This document shows, piece after piece, positions 21,755-32,994 of a stretch of DNA of 64,000 nucleotides (the first letter of the stretch is position 1; every line of letters starts with the position of its first letter). The stretch is taken from assembly GCA_033558025.1 (NCBI GenBank), contig JAUCEF010000012.1, positions 3,286,001-3,350,000 of the forward strand, read 5' to 3'. Source of the stretch: Phytophthora sp. 'mugwort'. Its lineage: Eukaryota; Oomycota; Peronosporomycetes; Peronosporales; Peronosporaceae. Made by a program: the position numbers and the translations under genes. A model generated the notes under the pieces. The model had not been told where the DNA came from, made no database searches, and saw only the letters and a list, made by a program, of their open reading frames with translations.

Positions 21755-24397
21755 ATGTCAGTGCTAACGCAGCTCACGGTGGGCGTAGTGGGCGCGCGCG
21801 ACCTGCTTGTAGGGGACCTGAACGGCTCGAGCGACCCCTTCGTGCAGCTCACCGTGTTGGACGCCAAGGGGAAGCCCCTAGCGATTGCTGGGACCTTCAA
21901 GACGTGTGTGGCTAAACGCACTCTCTCCCCAGAGTGGAATGCGACGTTCACTATCGGGTCCCGAGACTTCGACCTTCGACTAGCGACGTCATTGCGGTTT
22001 ATGATATTCGATTTCGACGGGCTTAAGCGGGATGACGTCCTAGGCGTCGTTGAAGTGCCGCTGGATCTGATTACGTGTGAGACGGAGCCTATGGACAACT
22101 GGTATCGCATCGTTAAAGTGCCCGGCGCTATGACTTCCGACGCGAAAGGAGAACTCCACTTGATGTTTAGTAAACCTGCGCCCGGTATGACGTCTGTGGG
22201 TAGAAGCAAGGCCAAGTCCGTCGCCTTCCAGTGCGAAGACGAGAGCCCTAACTTGCTTTATGTGACGATCGACTCGGGCAAAGATCTCTTGCCCATGGAT
22301 CGCAATCACAGCAGTGATCCACTCGTCAAGTTATCAGTTGTGGGTCAACGCCATCAGACAGCGACGGTATCTAAGACGTTAAAACCTCATTGGGACGAAC
22401 GTTTTGCTTTCTTGCTGAAGGACACACACACGACATTGGAGCTATTGGCAGAGGACGAAGATCGTACAGTGAACGACTTTCTAGGAAGAGCTCAATTGGT
22501 GCTTGCGGATGTAGTAGTCCCCAACGAGGAGAAGCGTGTGACTGTCCCGCTATTGGATAAAAAGCTGCAATATGACAAGGACCGCGGGACACTCAAGCTC
22601 AGACTATTGTGGGTTTATGATCCGAATGCTGAAAGTATCACGAAAACTTCCAAGAAAGAGAAATCCGTTTTACAGTCACTTAAGAAGTCGATGCGTGTGA
22701 GTGCACCCGATGGCCCGTACAATTCGGACGATGAGTTCAACGAGGAAGACACCGAAGTGCTGGATGTTGAGAACGATGACGACATTGATGCTGCTTTTCT
22801 ACCGCCAGGAACGACGAGGCTCAATTTCGCAGTGGCAACGATTCATCGTGTGGAGGACCTACCGCCGATGGACTCGTTGCTGTTTGACAAGGGCGAGATC
22901 CGCAAGCACAGCGGCGGAGGTATCGACGTGTACGTGGCTGCTGCTCTTTCCTCGGAGCCCGAGGACTTTGTACGCACGCGCGTGCGTACCAAGCAGGGAC
23001 GTCGGGATCAGTTAAACGGGAATTTCCGTGAGAGTCTCATGTTGTTTTTACCGGATGAGAAGGAGATCCACGACGTGCTCTTTAATGTCATGGATTGGGA
23101 TCCCGTGGGCGGCGATGAAGTTGTGGCGAAATTTGAGCTTAAGAATGTTGAAGCCGTTGCGAAAACTCACGGAAATGAGCCCTTTTGGGTGAATTTGTAC
23201 GGCGCTCAAGTCAAGGGCTGCAGCAATAATTGCCGCGCGGCAGAACTCATGAACGAGAATGCGCCTCTGGCGTCTGCGTATCGTGGATGTGTGCTGTTAA
23301 CTCTCCGTATCCGCGTTAAGTCATCGGAAACATACGAAGCCAAGCACCAGAAGCGATTGGCTTCCAAGTTGCCGATCGAAAAGTTCCCGAAGAGTTATGT
23401 GTACCGAATGCGGGCTCATTTTGTGCAGGCTATAGGTTTGCCGACTGCAGTAGCCAATGGAAAGCCGAAATTGTCGCTTGTGATGTCCTGTGGACTTCAT
23501 CAGATCGCCTCGACAAGGAAAAAAGCGGTAAATGGGAGTCTGAAGTGGAACGAGACGGAGGAGAGTGACAAGATGCTCTTCCCTGTGGATATCAACCAGG
23601 TGCCAGACGTGTTCTTGTACTTGTGTGAAAAAGATGATAACAATCGAGTGGCGATCTGCTACAAACGCTTCCGTACGAAAGAATTATTGTTGAAGCAGTT
23701 TGAACGCGAGACGGAATGGATATCTTTACTTGGAGATCGTGCGGTGGCGAAGGCGAAGCCACGAGACGAGTTTACAGGCAAAGCGATGGTGCGCTTGGGG
23801 TTTGGTCCTGTTGAGGCAGCAACGACTCAATCATGGGATCAGAAGGAGATGATCGAGTATGTGAACCACCACAAGTCGTACCAGATCCGTGTTCGTCTCT
23901 ATGAGGCTCGGAACTTGGTGTCACTGCATCACAGCACGAAGACGATCGTCGCGAGTGCTACAGTTCAGTGCTGGGATGGCGTACGCAAGACAATGGACAA
24001 CGCCAAGGAGCAGGAGCCTTCAACTTCCCCCGTTTGGGCGCAAACATTCTGCATCGACGTGAATCTGCCAGATCTACGCTATGCTCCTCACGTTCTCATC
24101 CACGTCAGGAACGAATGTCCACGCGAATACATCGGCACTGCAGCGGTGAAGCTGTCTGATGCCGCTGAAGGGAGCAATGCGGACGGAAGTGTGACTGTGT
24201 GCACGTCTCAGGAGCTTAAGCAGAACGAACGTCCACTACAACCGACGCCCAAATGGCTGCCTGTCGTTTTCAATGGCGATGACGGGACGACTTTCCATGG
24301 TCAAGTACTTGCATCAATCGAGCTTGTGCGTAAGGCGTTCCCTGATGAAACTCTGCCAGAGCCAGAGGCGCTTGAAAAAAAACACTTGGATGTATAG
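21755..24397 (+). CDS. Multi-C2-domain (ferlin-like) protein
   Basis: C2 domains bind membranes, often with calcium. The 880-residue ORF is intact and intronless. Domain 1 spans about residues 5-125 (DLNGSSDPFVQL, FDFDGLKRDD) and domain 2 about 166-290 (MDRNHSSDPLVKL, AEDEDRTVND). Both keep the paired Asp loops expected for calcium binding. An acidic linker follows at about 325-350. Three more C2-like folds start near 355 (LNFAVATIHRVEDLPPMD), 548 (YVYRMRAHFVQAIGLPT) and 710 (YQIRVRLYEARNLVSLH), and these mostly lack the Asp pairs. I see no transmembrane segment or signal peptide, so it is probably cytosolic and peripheral on membranes. The set of C2 folds recalls ferlins, which normally end in a membrane anchor that is absent here. 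The ATG at 21755 begins directly on the first C2 strand. Confidence 0.88.
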   Translation: MSVLTQLTVGVVGARDLLVGDLNGSSDPFVQLTVLDAKGKPLAIAGTFKTCVAKRTLSPEWNATFTIGSRDFDLRLATSLRFMIFDFDGLKRDDVLGVVEVPLDLITCETEPMDNWYRIVKVPGAMTSDAKGELHLMFSKPAPGMTSVGRSKAKSVAFQCEDESPNLLYVTIDSGKDLLPMDRNHSSDPLVKLSVVGQRHQTATVSKTLKPHWDERFAFLLKDTHTTLELLAEDEDRTVNDFLGRAQLVLADVVVPNEEKRVTVPLLDKKLQYDKDRGTLKLRLLWVYDPNAESITKTSKKEKSVLQSLKKSMRVSAPDGPYNSDDEFNEEDTEVLDVENDDDIDAAFLPPGTTRLNFAVATIHRVEDLPPMDSLLFDKGEIRKHSGGGIDVYVAAALSSEPEDFVRTRVRTKQGRRDQLNGNFRESLMLFLPDEKEIHDVLFNVMDWDPVGGDEVVAKFELKNVEAVAKTHGNEPFWVNLYGAQVKGCSNNCRAAELMNENAPLASAYRGCVLLTLRIRVKSSETYEAKHQKRLASKLPIEKFPKSYVYRMRAHFVQAIGLPTAVANGKPKLSLVMSCGLHQIASTRKKAVNGSLKWNETEESDKMLFPVDINQVPDVFLYLCEKDDNNRVAICYKRFRTKELLLKQFERETEWISLLGDRAVAKAKPRDEFTGKAMVRLGFGPVEAATTQSWDQKEMIEYVNHHKSYQIRVRLYEARNLVSLHHSTKTIVASATVQCWDGVRKTMDNAKEQEPSTSPVWAQTFCIDVNLPDLRYAPHVLIHVRNECPREYIGTAAVKLSDAAEGSNADGSVTVCTSQELKQNERPLQPTPKWLPVVFNGDDGTTFHGQVLASIELVRKAFPDETLPEPEALEKKHLDV

Positions 24398-25074
24398 GAT
24401 GGCAACACACCAGCATATTAAGTAGGTGGGACCCTCTGTACCTGAGAAGTGCTGAAATGAGTTGTAAGGTTGGCAAAAAAAATGAGCTTCGGCTGCTGCT
24501 TTGAGCGGATTGAGCGAACGCTCCTTGATGTCGGCAAAATTTGGTCACTTATGCAGAAGAGCTACATAGTGTTCATCAAATATTGTTGATTGTGGTGCAG
24601 CAAATACCTACGTTCATTTTTATGAAGTCTCTACAGCATTGCTGGCTCGAGTACTTGCGAACCAGGCGTACAATGCCTTTTGTTTCTCGTCCATGCGCCG
24701 CTGGTCCATTTAGGGATTTCACGTTAAGTCCGCTACACACAATGTATTTAAAATGTATTTCAGTCTCAAATAGAATTATATAAATAATGCACATTCTTTT
24801 TAATTTTTTTATCAAAGCAATAAATTGTCAAATATATATTTGAATGTGTACATGAAAAAGGACCAGTTCGGGGCATACATAATATGCGGTTTCAAACGAA
24901 AAGCAGATACGGAACCCAAAAACAATCGCGCACACCAACGAAGAGGGCAGAATCTGTTCTTTCCCTTTGTACCTTCAGGTCTCCACCAAGCGAGTACACG
25001 CTGAGCTGTAGTCATTTGAAAAAGGTGCCTCTCTCCGGGGAGACGTTACCGATGGATGCCGTAGATAGCTGTGT
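24398..25074. other. No gene seen
   Basis: This is the 3' flank of the C2 gene followed by AT-rich sequence (24720-24850). No domain-bearing ORF is present. The GC-rich retrotransposon relic begins at about 25075. Confidence 0.5.
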
Positions 25075-26860
25075 TGTTGCTTGACGCCGTCTACGGTGCC
25101 GCTGAAAATCTTGAGATCGTCGGTAGGTCGAGGCACCGGGACGGTCGTAGTCTGACGGCTGCACGCCCATGTCCTGCAGGCGATTGAGCGCGTGGTGGAG
25201 CTGGCTGACAGCTCCGTTTAAGAGATGGCGGATTAACGGGAAGGCCTGATACCCCATGCGCGCTCGGAGATCGCCGCTGTCGTTCCGTCCCCTGTGTTGC
25301 CCACCGAGAAGGCGGCGTCTTCGTAGAGCCCCCCCTGCAATGCGCGATAAAGGGGGCGGCAAGCCGACTCACCGGAGTGCTTTCCAAAAAGGTCGTGTGG
25401 AACGTTCCTGAACGCGCTCTTAAGGTCATGTGGTACGACAACGTGGCTGTGAGGAAGTTGATCTCCCCGCAGGCGCTGAAGCCCTTTTGTGTGTATGCGT
25501 GAAACTTGTTGGCGTTCAGAGAGCCCATGAATCTGCGCGCCAGGACCCGGCCTATAACTTGTAGATAGCGTGATGCAAACAGACCGGCCGTCGGCTGCAC
25601 GTGTCCTGACTCCATCCCTTTCTTGAACAGCAGGCACACGATGCCGAGCTTCCAGCTCTGGATCTCATGGTGGTGCTGCCAACAGCACGCGCACGCAGCG
25701 TGGGGACAGGGGGGGTCGAGCTATATCAGACGCGCTGCAAATGGTATTGTCGCCGTTGCCGCTGACGTCGTTGTCGGCGCGCAGTCGATTGAGTTTGGGG
25801 CGGTCGGGGTTCGTCCGGGTGCCGCCGCTGTTGGACTGCGTAACGTCGTTGGTCTTGGTCGCGGCCCGGATTGGAGGGACGCTGGGCCTGGGCGTACGGC
25901 TGTAGCTTGTCGTACAGGATGAAGGGGAGGGCCGTGATGTAGCCCTCCGCCGTCGCCCAGTCGTTTGCGTCCGCGATCTTGGCCGCCAGCGTCGCTCCCA
26001 TCCGCTCCACGACCATGCCCGCCGCCTCAGGTTCTTCATCGGTCAGCTTGCGGAGGCGAAGGCGCGGTCGGTGCGGAGGCACACCGTCCGAGCCGACACG
26101 CATGGACGCATACATGTACCCGTCGTCAGTATCGGCCTGGTCGCTGTCACCGTCTTGGTCGTCCATCGTAGTGTCCGTCGTGGGGCCGGGCTGCCTTGAC
26201 GTCTGGGTACGCGCAGGGGATGTCGTCGTGGAGGTCGATGCGGCCTCGGTCGTGGTGGTGCATGTGCAGCCGTTTCCGTCGGGGTGTACGCCGCACTCCA
26301 TCAGCATCTTGCGCCGGTCCAGGGCGCGATTCGCCAGGCGGTCGGCATGGGCGTTTGCTTGGCGGCCGATGTGGTGGAGCGAGAAGCTCCCCACCTTCGC
26401 CAACTCAGCCTTGACCAAGTTGCGCAGCTTGCGCAGGCGGGTGCTGCGCGCGGCAAAGATGCCACGCACCTGCTGGATGACCAGCGTGCTGTCGCCCTCG
26501 ATGCGCAGACGCTGGACACCATGATCGGCAGCGGCCCGTGTGCCGAGCAGCAGCGCCGTGTACTCGGCAGTGTTGTTGGTCTCGCTGCTGCTCGGCATGT
26601 AGTAGGAGCAAGTCCACACCACGGGGCCGCTGGGTTTGAACAGCGCTGCACCGGCGCCGCCTGGGCCTGGGTTGGCTCGGCAGGCGCCGTCGAAGCGCAG
26701 TAGCCATTCGCCGCTGTCGTCGTCCTGGCGAGGGCTTGTCGCTGCGTTGTCCAGCCGTGTCCTTGTCGGCCGCCCCCTCCTCGATTGCTGCCCCCATCGT
26801 CTCGTCCGGTGGCTCGCTCTCCTTGGTCTCCTCGTCGGGCCACGGGTCAGGAGATGTGGG
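25075..26860 (-). mobile_element. Utopia-like non-LTR element, internally deleted copy (C2)
   Basis: This copy holds an RNase H domain (26720-26290) and then RT fragments (25640-25090). It is nearly identical to the copy at 51535-54014 over the RNase H part (25979 corresponds to 53101). Relative to that copy, about 550 bp between the RNase H linker and RT are missing near 25735. The RT pieces (ARRFMGSLNANK, QKGFSACGE) are in several frames. Similarity to the other copy stops at about 26857 on one side and 25075 on the other. Confidence 0.75.
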
Positions 26861-26892
26861 CAGCACACCGGCGGAAATCTGCGATACCACAA
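25726..26892 (-). pseudogene. RNase HI domain ORF of the Utopia-like relic
   Basis: The open frame spans 388 codons. The RNase H domain starts at WLLRFDGACRANPGPGG (first Asp), has SETNNTAEYTALLLG (Glu), IEGDSTLVIQQV (second Asp) and ends ANAHADRLANRALD (last Asp). This is the short form without a basic protrusion, as in archaeal and plant RNase HI. The enzyme would cut RNA in RNA-DNA hybrids during reverse transcription. Downstream the frame enters RT linker sequence and is cut by a deletion. All four acidic residues are kept, but the element around it is broken. Confidence 0.8.
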
Positions 26893-26919
26893 CGCTGCAT
26901 GGGAGCGCTGGCGAACGTC

Positions 26920-27300
26920 GCAGGCAGATCACGGCGATAAGGTGGCCATCGACAGACAGGGCACCACTACCCAGGTAGGGAACCGGGGCCGTACCTCCTC
27001 CACGCTGTGGACCTCCACTGCGAAGAACAACAGCCGCCTCGCGCATCTCGGTGGGCCCAACGCGGCACAGGTGGCACCTGTGCCACCTGTGCCTGTGCCT
27101 GTGCCACCACCTGGGTGGTGCCAACCTGTGCCACCTGTGCCTGTGCCACCTGTACCGCGTTGAGCCCACCGAGATGCGCGAGGCGGCTGTTGTTCTTCGC
27201 AGTGGAGGTCCACAGCGTGGAGGAGGTACGGCCCCGGTTCCCTACCTGGGTAGTGGTGCCCTGTCTGTCGATGGCCACCTTATCGCCGTGATCTGCCTGC
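26920..27300. repeat. 158-bp inverted repeat at a junction of two elements
   Basis: Left arm 26920-27077 and right arm 27143-27300 are almost perfect reverse complements around a 65-bp centre of short GTGCCACCTGTGCC-type repeats. The outer part of the right arm (about 27238-27300) matches the 3' end of the neighbouring retrotransposon copy (compare 56540-56600); the inner part is not recognised. The left arm is thus an inverted duplicate of that terminus. A run of 15 C (27300-27314) follows. Identical ORFs on both strands here are artefacts of the palindrome. Confidence 0.9.
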
Positions 27301-29915
27301 CCCCCCCCCCCCCCACGCAAGGCTCGCGAGGAATGTCCGCTTGCTTGGCGCTCGCGGTGACGTCGGCAGTGCCAGCCCCAGATGCGGTGGCTGGCACGAA
27401 TGCAATGGCTCGACAGCTGGATGTCCAGCTGCCGAGACTCGCGCTTGTGGAGCTGCAGGTGCTCCGTGTAGGTCTTAAAGTTGCTGGGCTGCACCGAGCC
27501 CAGCGACCCGTACACGATGGCGGCGGTCTTAACCCGCCACCCCTTGAGCCGCAATTCGGCCACGATCGGTTGGTACTTGAGTGTCTTGTAGTCGTGGCTG
27601 AACTGCAGCGAGGAGTGGCGGGCCCCGGCCGCCTGGTCTTCAAACGTGACCGCCAAGTCGGCGATCACCATCGTCTTGGCGGTCACGTTGCGCAGCACGA
27701 TGTCCGGTCGCAGAGCTGCGCCTGTGTACTCGGGCACCGTCTAGCAGGCGCAGCTCCGTGGTCGACTTGGCGCGGTCCAGTGCGCCGCGGATCTTGGACC
27801 CGATCTGCTCCAAGGCGTCGTCGTGACGCTGCCTGATGGCGTCCATGTTGGACGCGCAGTGGTTAAGAGCATGGGGCAGCGTCTCCGCCGAGGAGCAGGC
27901 CGAATCGCGGCAGTGGTGGTTGGCCCGAAGGCGCCTGCGCTTGAGCACCGAGTTGGTGTCGACTTGGTTGAGGCGGGCCTGGATGCCGAACCTGTGCTCC
28001 GCATCCGACAGGCCCGCCCCCGTCGCCACGAACTTCGCGCCGAGGCCGCCGTGGACACGCACTGTCTTGCCTTGGTCCACCATCCCCTTCCACCGGGTCT
28101 GGTGGCGGATCTTCATGTGCAACTTCACGTGCCGCAACACCGACTTGTGGTCGAGCCACTTGGTGTGGTGCGGCACGCGAAAGCCGAGCGTGTCCTGGCC
28201 GTCCGCGTCGTCGCGGTCCTCGAGGCGCAGGTGGTTGTGCAGCAGGATGCGCTGGACATCCACCCACAGCGAGCCGATGTCACCGTTGCGGCGGAGCACC
28301 TCTGCGTGGGGCGAGGCGGCGAGCTCGGAGTTCAAGAACAGGCGAGCGAGCTCGTCGTCACGCCCACGCCAGTGCTCCTCGTGTAGGCGGTAACGCTTGC
28401 GCGCTACCTGCCCCACCTGCGCCTTTGCCACTGCGATGATCGCCGGGTCCTTGGAGTGCAGCATCTGCCACGCGTGAGCCACCTGCAGCGCTTGGTGCAT
28501 CTCCACCAGCGACTGCAGGCCCAGCCCGCCACCTGATGTCGGCGTGTAGAAGAACTCGGTGGTGGCGGACTGGGGTAGACGCAGCAGATGCCGCAACCCA
28601 CGGACCACGGCGCGGTCGAAGCCTTGTAGCTGGGACTGGAGCGGTCGCAGGTGGCGAAGCGCATACTCCACCTTGGGGTACACGTACGTCTTGAGAGCCT
28701 TTACCACCTGCCACGCCGCCAGTCCCGACTGCATCAGCGCCACCGTCTCCCCACTTGATTTTTTGGAGCTTGGGTTTAAGCTGGACTAGGTGCCGCACCT
28801 GGTCGAAGTCATCGCCCACCCCCAAGTATCGGTAGCTGTCGTCGTCGTGGAGCTCGAGCTGCAGCAGGTCCACTTGGCCGGCGTGTCCGCAGGCATTGGG
28901 CGCAACCGCCAGGCAGGCGCATTTGCTGGGATTCGCACGTAGCCCCTTCCACTCTACAAAGTTGGCGACAACGTCATTGCACTTGCGGATGCCGGCGGTG
29001 TTGTCGCTGAAGACCTTGAGGTCGTCCGCGTAGGCGGTGGCGCACGGTCGCACACCGTCCGCGGATAGGACACCCGCGCCTTCAATCCGTTCCAGCGCGA
29101 GGAGAAGCGGGACGAGTGCGATTATGAACAGGGGAGGGGCTGAGCGGACAGCCTTGGTACACTCCCACTCTCTGCTGCACCGGGTCCGTGGCTTCGTTGC
29201 TCGCGTTGCCCATGATAAAGCTGGACCCCTCGTAGATGTTCCTGCATTTCGCGAGGAAGCCGGCGTCCATGCGAGCAGGCGGAACACGAACTAGATGAGC
29301 TCTTGGGGCAGCGAGCCGAAGGCGTTCCGCAAGTCGTACCAGACTTCGTACACCTTGCGGCTGAGTTGGCGAGTCTGGTAGAACAACGTGGTGGCAGCGA
29401 AATTGTACCCGTGGCACCCGTTGAGGGCTCGGAAGCCCATCTGCGCCATGAACATCACGTCGTTTCCTCCAGAAAGTGCGACAGCCGACGTGCCAGCAGA
29501 CCGCCGTAGATCTTATAGATGGCGGTTTGCAGGCAGGTCGGCCGCCAGTCGCTGGGTCACTTGGGTCGCCCTTCTTGTGGGGCAGGCGAACGAAATCCAC
29601 CTTCCTCAGGGCGGTGCCTGACGGTGACCTGCAGACCTAGAAAGCGGCATGGAGGGGGGGGCAGCTGCGCCGCGAACTTCCAGTAGATGTCGTAGTCCGC
29701 GCCGTCTTGCCCGGGGCTGGAGTTCACAGCTGTCTAGTCTGGGCAGCTGTCCCCCAACTCATCCACGGTGAGATTATCCGTGGAGACGCTGCGGGCTGAT
29801 GGGGCGGCGCCAACGCCCACCACGCCTGGCGGAACTGCTCGCCGCAGGCTTCGTCCAGCAAAGTTGATGCGCGGCGACTTCTTGGCGGAGAAGTGCGTAT
29901 GCAGTATCGCCTAGC
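27240..29915 (-). mobile_element. Utopia-like non-LTR element, 5'-truncated copy (C1)
   Basis: RT begins in linker sequence near 29900 (INFAGRSLRRA, SSPGQDGADYDIYWKFAAQL). It continues through WRPTCLQTAIYKIYGGLLARRL, the YADD box (ATAYADDLKVFSDNTAG, about 29045-29000) and the thumb, and ends in the restriction-like endonuclease region at about 27640-27240. From 28742 leftwards it is nearly identical to the copy at 56432-63156. Above that point it is instead nearly identical to the fragment at 50703-51535. Several frameshifts break the RT. Confidence 0.8.
27640..28743 (-). pseudogene. RT thumb and zinc-knuckle ORF of copy C1
   Basis: This 367-codon frame starts at MALMQSGLAAWQVVKAL and runs through the RT thumb to the knuckle CRDSACSSAETLPHALNHC (CX4CX7HX4C). 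It loses frame near 27740, just before the PD-x14-D endonuclease motif. That motif is found in the next frame (RPDIVLRNVTAKTMVIAD, 27720-27660). A small deletion at about 27738-27742, compared with 57060, causes the shift. Confidence 0.75.
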
Positions 29916-30159
29916 TCCCTTTTACCCATTTTGGTAGTACTAGAAAATTTTCAAAACGGTGAGATAATTATCAGTTTAGGTTCATGAGTAATTGGGTAAA
30001 CGGTACACCATAAATCAAAATCATTGAGGCACTGATAACACTATAACGCTGCAGAGAACCTCTTACTACATACTAAGTATGTAGTATTTCAAATTTGAGT
30101 ATATATTTTGTCTGTAAATGTATTTTATACAAAGTATGCGTCAGTTATGAGATAATCTG
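29916..30159. other. AT-rich spacer
   Basis: There is no ORF of note. An AT-rich stretch including a TACATACTAAGTATGTA palindrome (30067-30083) lies between the GC-rich retrotransposon and the hAT relic. Confidence 0.5.
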
Positions 30160-30938
30160 AGGACGACCCGCAAGCGCCTGTCCCTCGAAGTCCCAACAGG
30201 GCGACCGATGCTTCTAGCGGACACCGCCAGCGAGGACGGCAAGTCGGATGTTGCTGCCCGTGGCGATGTGCTCACACTGGCCCGGACTTGTTTTCGGCCA
30301 CGCCAGCAAACGGTCCATATGCAAAAGAGGTATGTAAAAATTTGCGGTGCTATTCCCACTGTATCTGCTGTCAAGGAATTCGTGCTTCGTGGAAACGTCC
30401 ACCGACGTGTTGCAGCTGTTGTCGACAAGCTAGAGGAGTTGGACAGCGTCTTCGTGAAGTTTGCATGCGGAGAAGCGGACGCCGCCTGCTCTTTAACGCC
30501 TGTGCGGAAAAGAACCCTTGTATGCGCAACTATTTTGGGCCGAGTTCTGTACTCACCCAGCTTCGATGCGGCTGTCGTCGAGATACAGAACGATCTCATC
30601 TCTCGCCCAGCCAGCAAAGAACACTCGAGGGATTCTCGCTGAAGGCAAGTGATCCAAGCCCACCACGTGCTCGAGTCGACTTTGCTTCCAGTATGGCAGA
30701 CAAAAAAAAACGAACCGCGTCGATCAAATCGTATCACGGTGGAGTACGACGCCATTGTGCATTTCGCCCCTCAACTAGCAACGCTTGCGAGTGCCTCTTT
30801 TCAAAGTGCAAGCTGGTGCTGAGTTCTTTCCGCGTCAGCGCTGCCGCCAATTTCGAGATTATTATGTTTTTGCATGCTAATAGTGATCTCTGGAACAGTG
30901 CGACGCTGCTAAGATGCATTGAGGAGGCCGATGCGTAA
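30160..30938 (+). pseudogene. hAT transposase relic (C-terminal half)
   Basis: hAT transposases move DNA by cut and paste and dimerise through a conserved C-terminal region. From 30208 one frame reads QKRYVKICGAIPTVSAV, HRRVAAVVDKLEELDSVFVK. After a frame change comes LLFNACAEKNPCMRNYFG. Another frame has SPSFDAAVVEIQNDL. The last frame, ending at 30938, has FSLKASDPSPPRARVDFA and the dimerisation signature RPSTSNACECLFSKCKLVLS, NFEIIMFLHANSDLWN. The N-terminal BED finger is absent. At least three frameshifts make it dead. Confidence 0.75.
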
Positions 30939-32105
30939 CGGCTGTAGCGCTTGATAAATGCATTGCAATGTTTGCGATAACTACTGTTGGTTCGCCGTGT
31001 ATTACAGTGGTTACTACGGGCTCCTTGATACGTCCAGTAGCATCGAGCATTGTATTTACATGTCCTGCCTGCCCTACACCCCACGACCGGCCCAGCCTGG
31101 ACGACCGCAGCAGCAACGACGCCGATCATCGCCCCGGGTGACACAAGACCAGCGTAAAATCGCCTCTATGAGTCCCTGGAGCGACGTTTGGAGACAAGAG
31201 AGCGATGCACACGCGCTCGACGTCGTCATGGCTCAGCAAAAGCTCTGGAAATGTTCGCCCGCGACAAATTCAAGTGTGTAAAAGGAATCCTGCGTGTAGC
31301 GTCGCCAGAGACAGCGGCGGAGGGGCGCCAGGAGATGTGTCTCATCGATCTGGCGACGCTACACGAGCACGTCACGGCAGCGAACTCACTGCCACCGGCT
31401 CCCATCAAGCCCCAAGACCGTCGTTGGTCCCCAGCCCTGGTCCAACCACCGGCCAGGGCCCTCTGCCGCAACTCCGGCCCTCAGCTCTGCCCTGTTGCCC
31501 GTGCGACGTTGCAACCCTAAGTGCACGTCATAGGCTGCCGCCGTCCCCCATGAGCTTCCGAGCGTCACAGACGCCCAGGGCCCCTGAACTTTGCTGCTCT
31601 CACCCGGTAGGCTGTCGGCAGACTTCCCGACGGTTAGACCATTCAAGGAGTGTCCAGAACTGATGCAAGTTTCAATTGTACCACCACCATAAAAAAACGC
31701 AGATAACCTACCGAAAAATATTGCATCAGTGAGGCACACTGAATCAGTGCGACAATCTAAAAACTTAGATGCATTTTGGTAGCTCTCGGCGAGTAGATTT
31801 TGCATGGCGTATTTTTGCTACTTTTGATGCAAAAAGCACGGGATAGGGCTCCGATCCATCGTAAACACGAAATTTAAAGCAGGTTGGACAGGGCACTGAG
31901 TCATATACGTGAATAATCATGGTACGACTAGTGATGGTGACCGCTAAGCTAGTTCTCTGGATTCTCTGGATTTTTATATCCAGTCCAGAGCTAACGACGT
32001 ATATTATTGTTTTTTAAAAGATATTGTAATATCTATTTAAAAATAGCCTTTTTACTAACTTACAAACGCAGTTTGTATTAAAACATTTTATATTGAAAAA
32101 CACTT
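30939..32105. other. Unassigned sequence
   Basis: A plus-strand ORF at 31188-31520 and a minus-strand ORF at 31386-31805 overlap, and neither has a domain I know. A 16-bp inverted repeat is listed at 31293-31365. From 31660 to 32105 the DNA is AT-rich and non-coding. Confidence 0.35.
31293..31365. repeat. 16-bp inverted repeat
   Basis: CGTGTAGCGTCGCCAG at 31293-31308 is the exact reverse complement of 31350-31365, with 41 bp between. It has no clear coding or mobile-element context. Confidence 0.7.
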
Positions 32106-32625
32106 GTGAATATTGGTTTCAATGGACTTTGTAAACCCAATGTCCTTCAACATCCGATCCCCTCGTCTCGACTGATTTACGAAATGGTTGGCAGGAAATC
32201 ATTTCAGACACTATATCCTGCGCCCATCGCTGAGTATCTTCGTACTACAAGTGAACGCGGACTTGCTGTACAGACTTCACCACAACGCACTTTGGGTGGG
32301 CTTTAGGTTGCAGCACGTGCAAGGCGCTACGACTCGCTGCCATCATGGGTGTGGAGTCATTGAAACCGTCTCCCATATCTGTTGGTATTGTGACTCTGCG
32401 GCATCAGTATGGGCGGAATGGCTTGAGGTGTTCCAGCAGTGGTTTGCGTCTCTCATTGAGTAGGCGCCTGTTGTCTACTTCGCGGACATCATGCCTACGC
32501 CTCGAGCCAAAAAGGACTTTGATTACAGCCGCTTTGCGTTCTTCCATTTAGTGAGCGTTACGGTACTTCGCTGTCTATGGACGCACTGCAATGACATCCG
32601 CTTCCACGAGTATGAACCAAGCCGG
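32106..32625 (+). pseudogene. LINE 3' relic with RT zinc-binding region
   Basis: Many L1/Tad-type LINEs end in a zinc-binding segment after the RT. Here one frame has FVLQVNADLLYRLHHNALWVGFR, then CHHGCGVIETVSHICWYCDS, where Cys and His residues are spaced as in that segment, then VWAEWLEVF. After an in-frame stop at 32461 it goes on as YFADIMPTPRAKKDFDY and CLWTHCNDIRFHEYEPS. The RT itself is missing, as expected for a 5'-truncated LINE. This is a different LINE type from the RNase H-bearing family elsewhere in the window. Confidence 0.65.
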
Positions 32626-32994
32626 CGTCAAGGCTCGGGTACACGCGTTGACCTTCATTGCTGTCTCATGGCAGGCAACCCAGGCGCCAGCAATAAGACA
32701 GTCCTCGCAGGTAAGAAGGCAACTACACACCTTATTGCGAGGACTGCCTGTGTCGGCACCCTTCGACGCCAATGACCCAAACGACCACGAGGCGGAAGCC
32801 CGTCAGTGGGACTCTTGCCCGCAGACATGTTGAACCACGACAGGGAAGAGTCGTCCGGAGCGTTGGCGCCCTTCACGACTGCAGATCCAAGCGATCGCGG
32901 GGTGGAAACCCGTCAGCGGGGCTCCTTTCCCGCGGCCATGATGCCCCGCATACTGCCGGCCACGCGACGCATCACGTGTAACGACACACCGTCA

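Noticed and set aside
26929..27291. Matching ORFs on both strands with Thr/Gly-rich repeats
   Set aside because: They are produced by the palindrome at 26920-27300 and the GTGCCACC repeats, not by coding.
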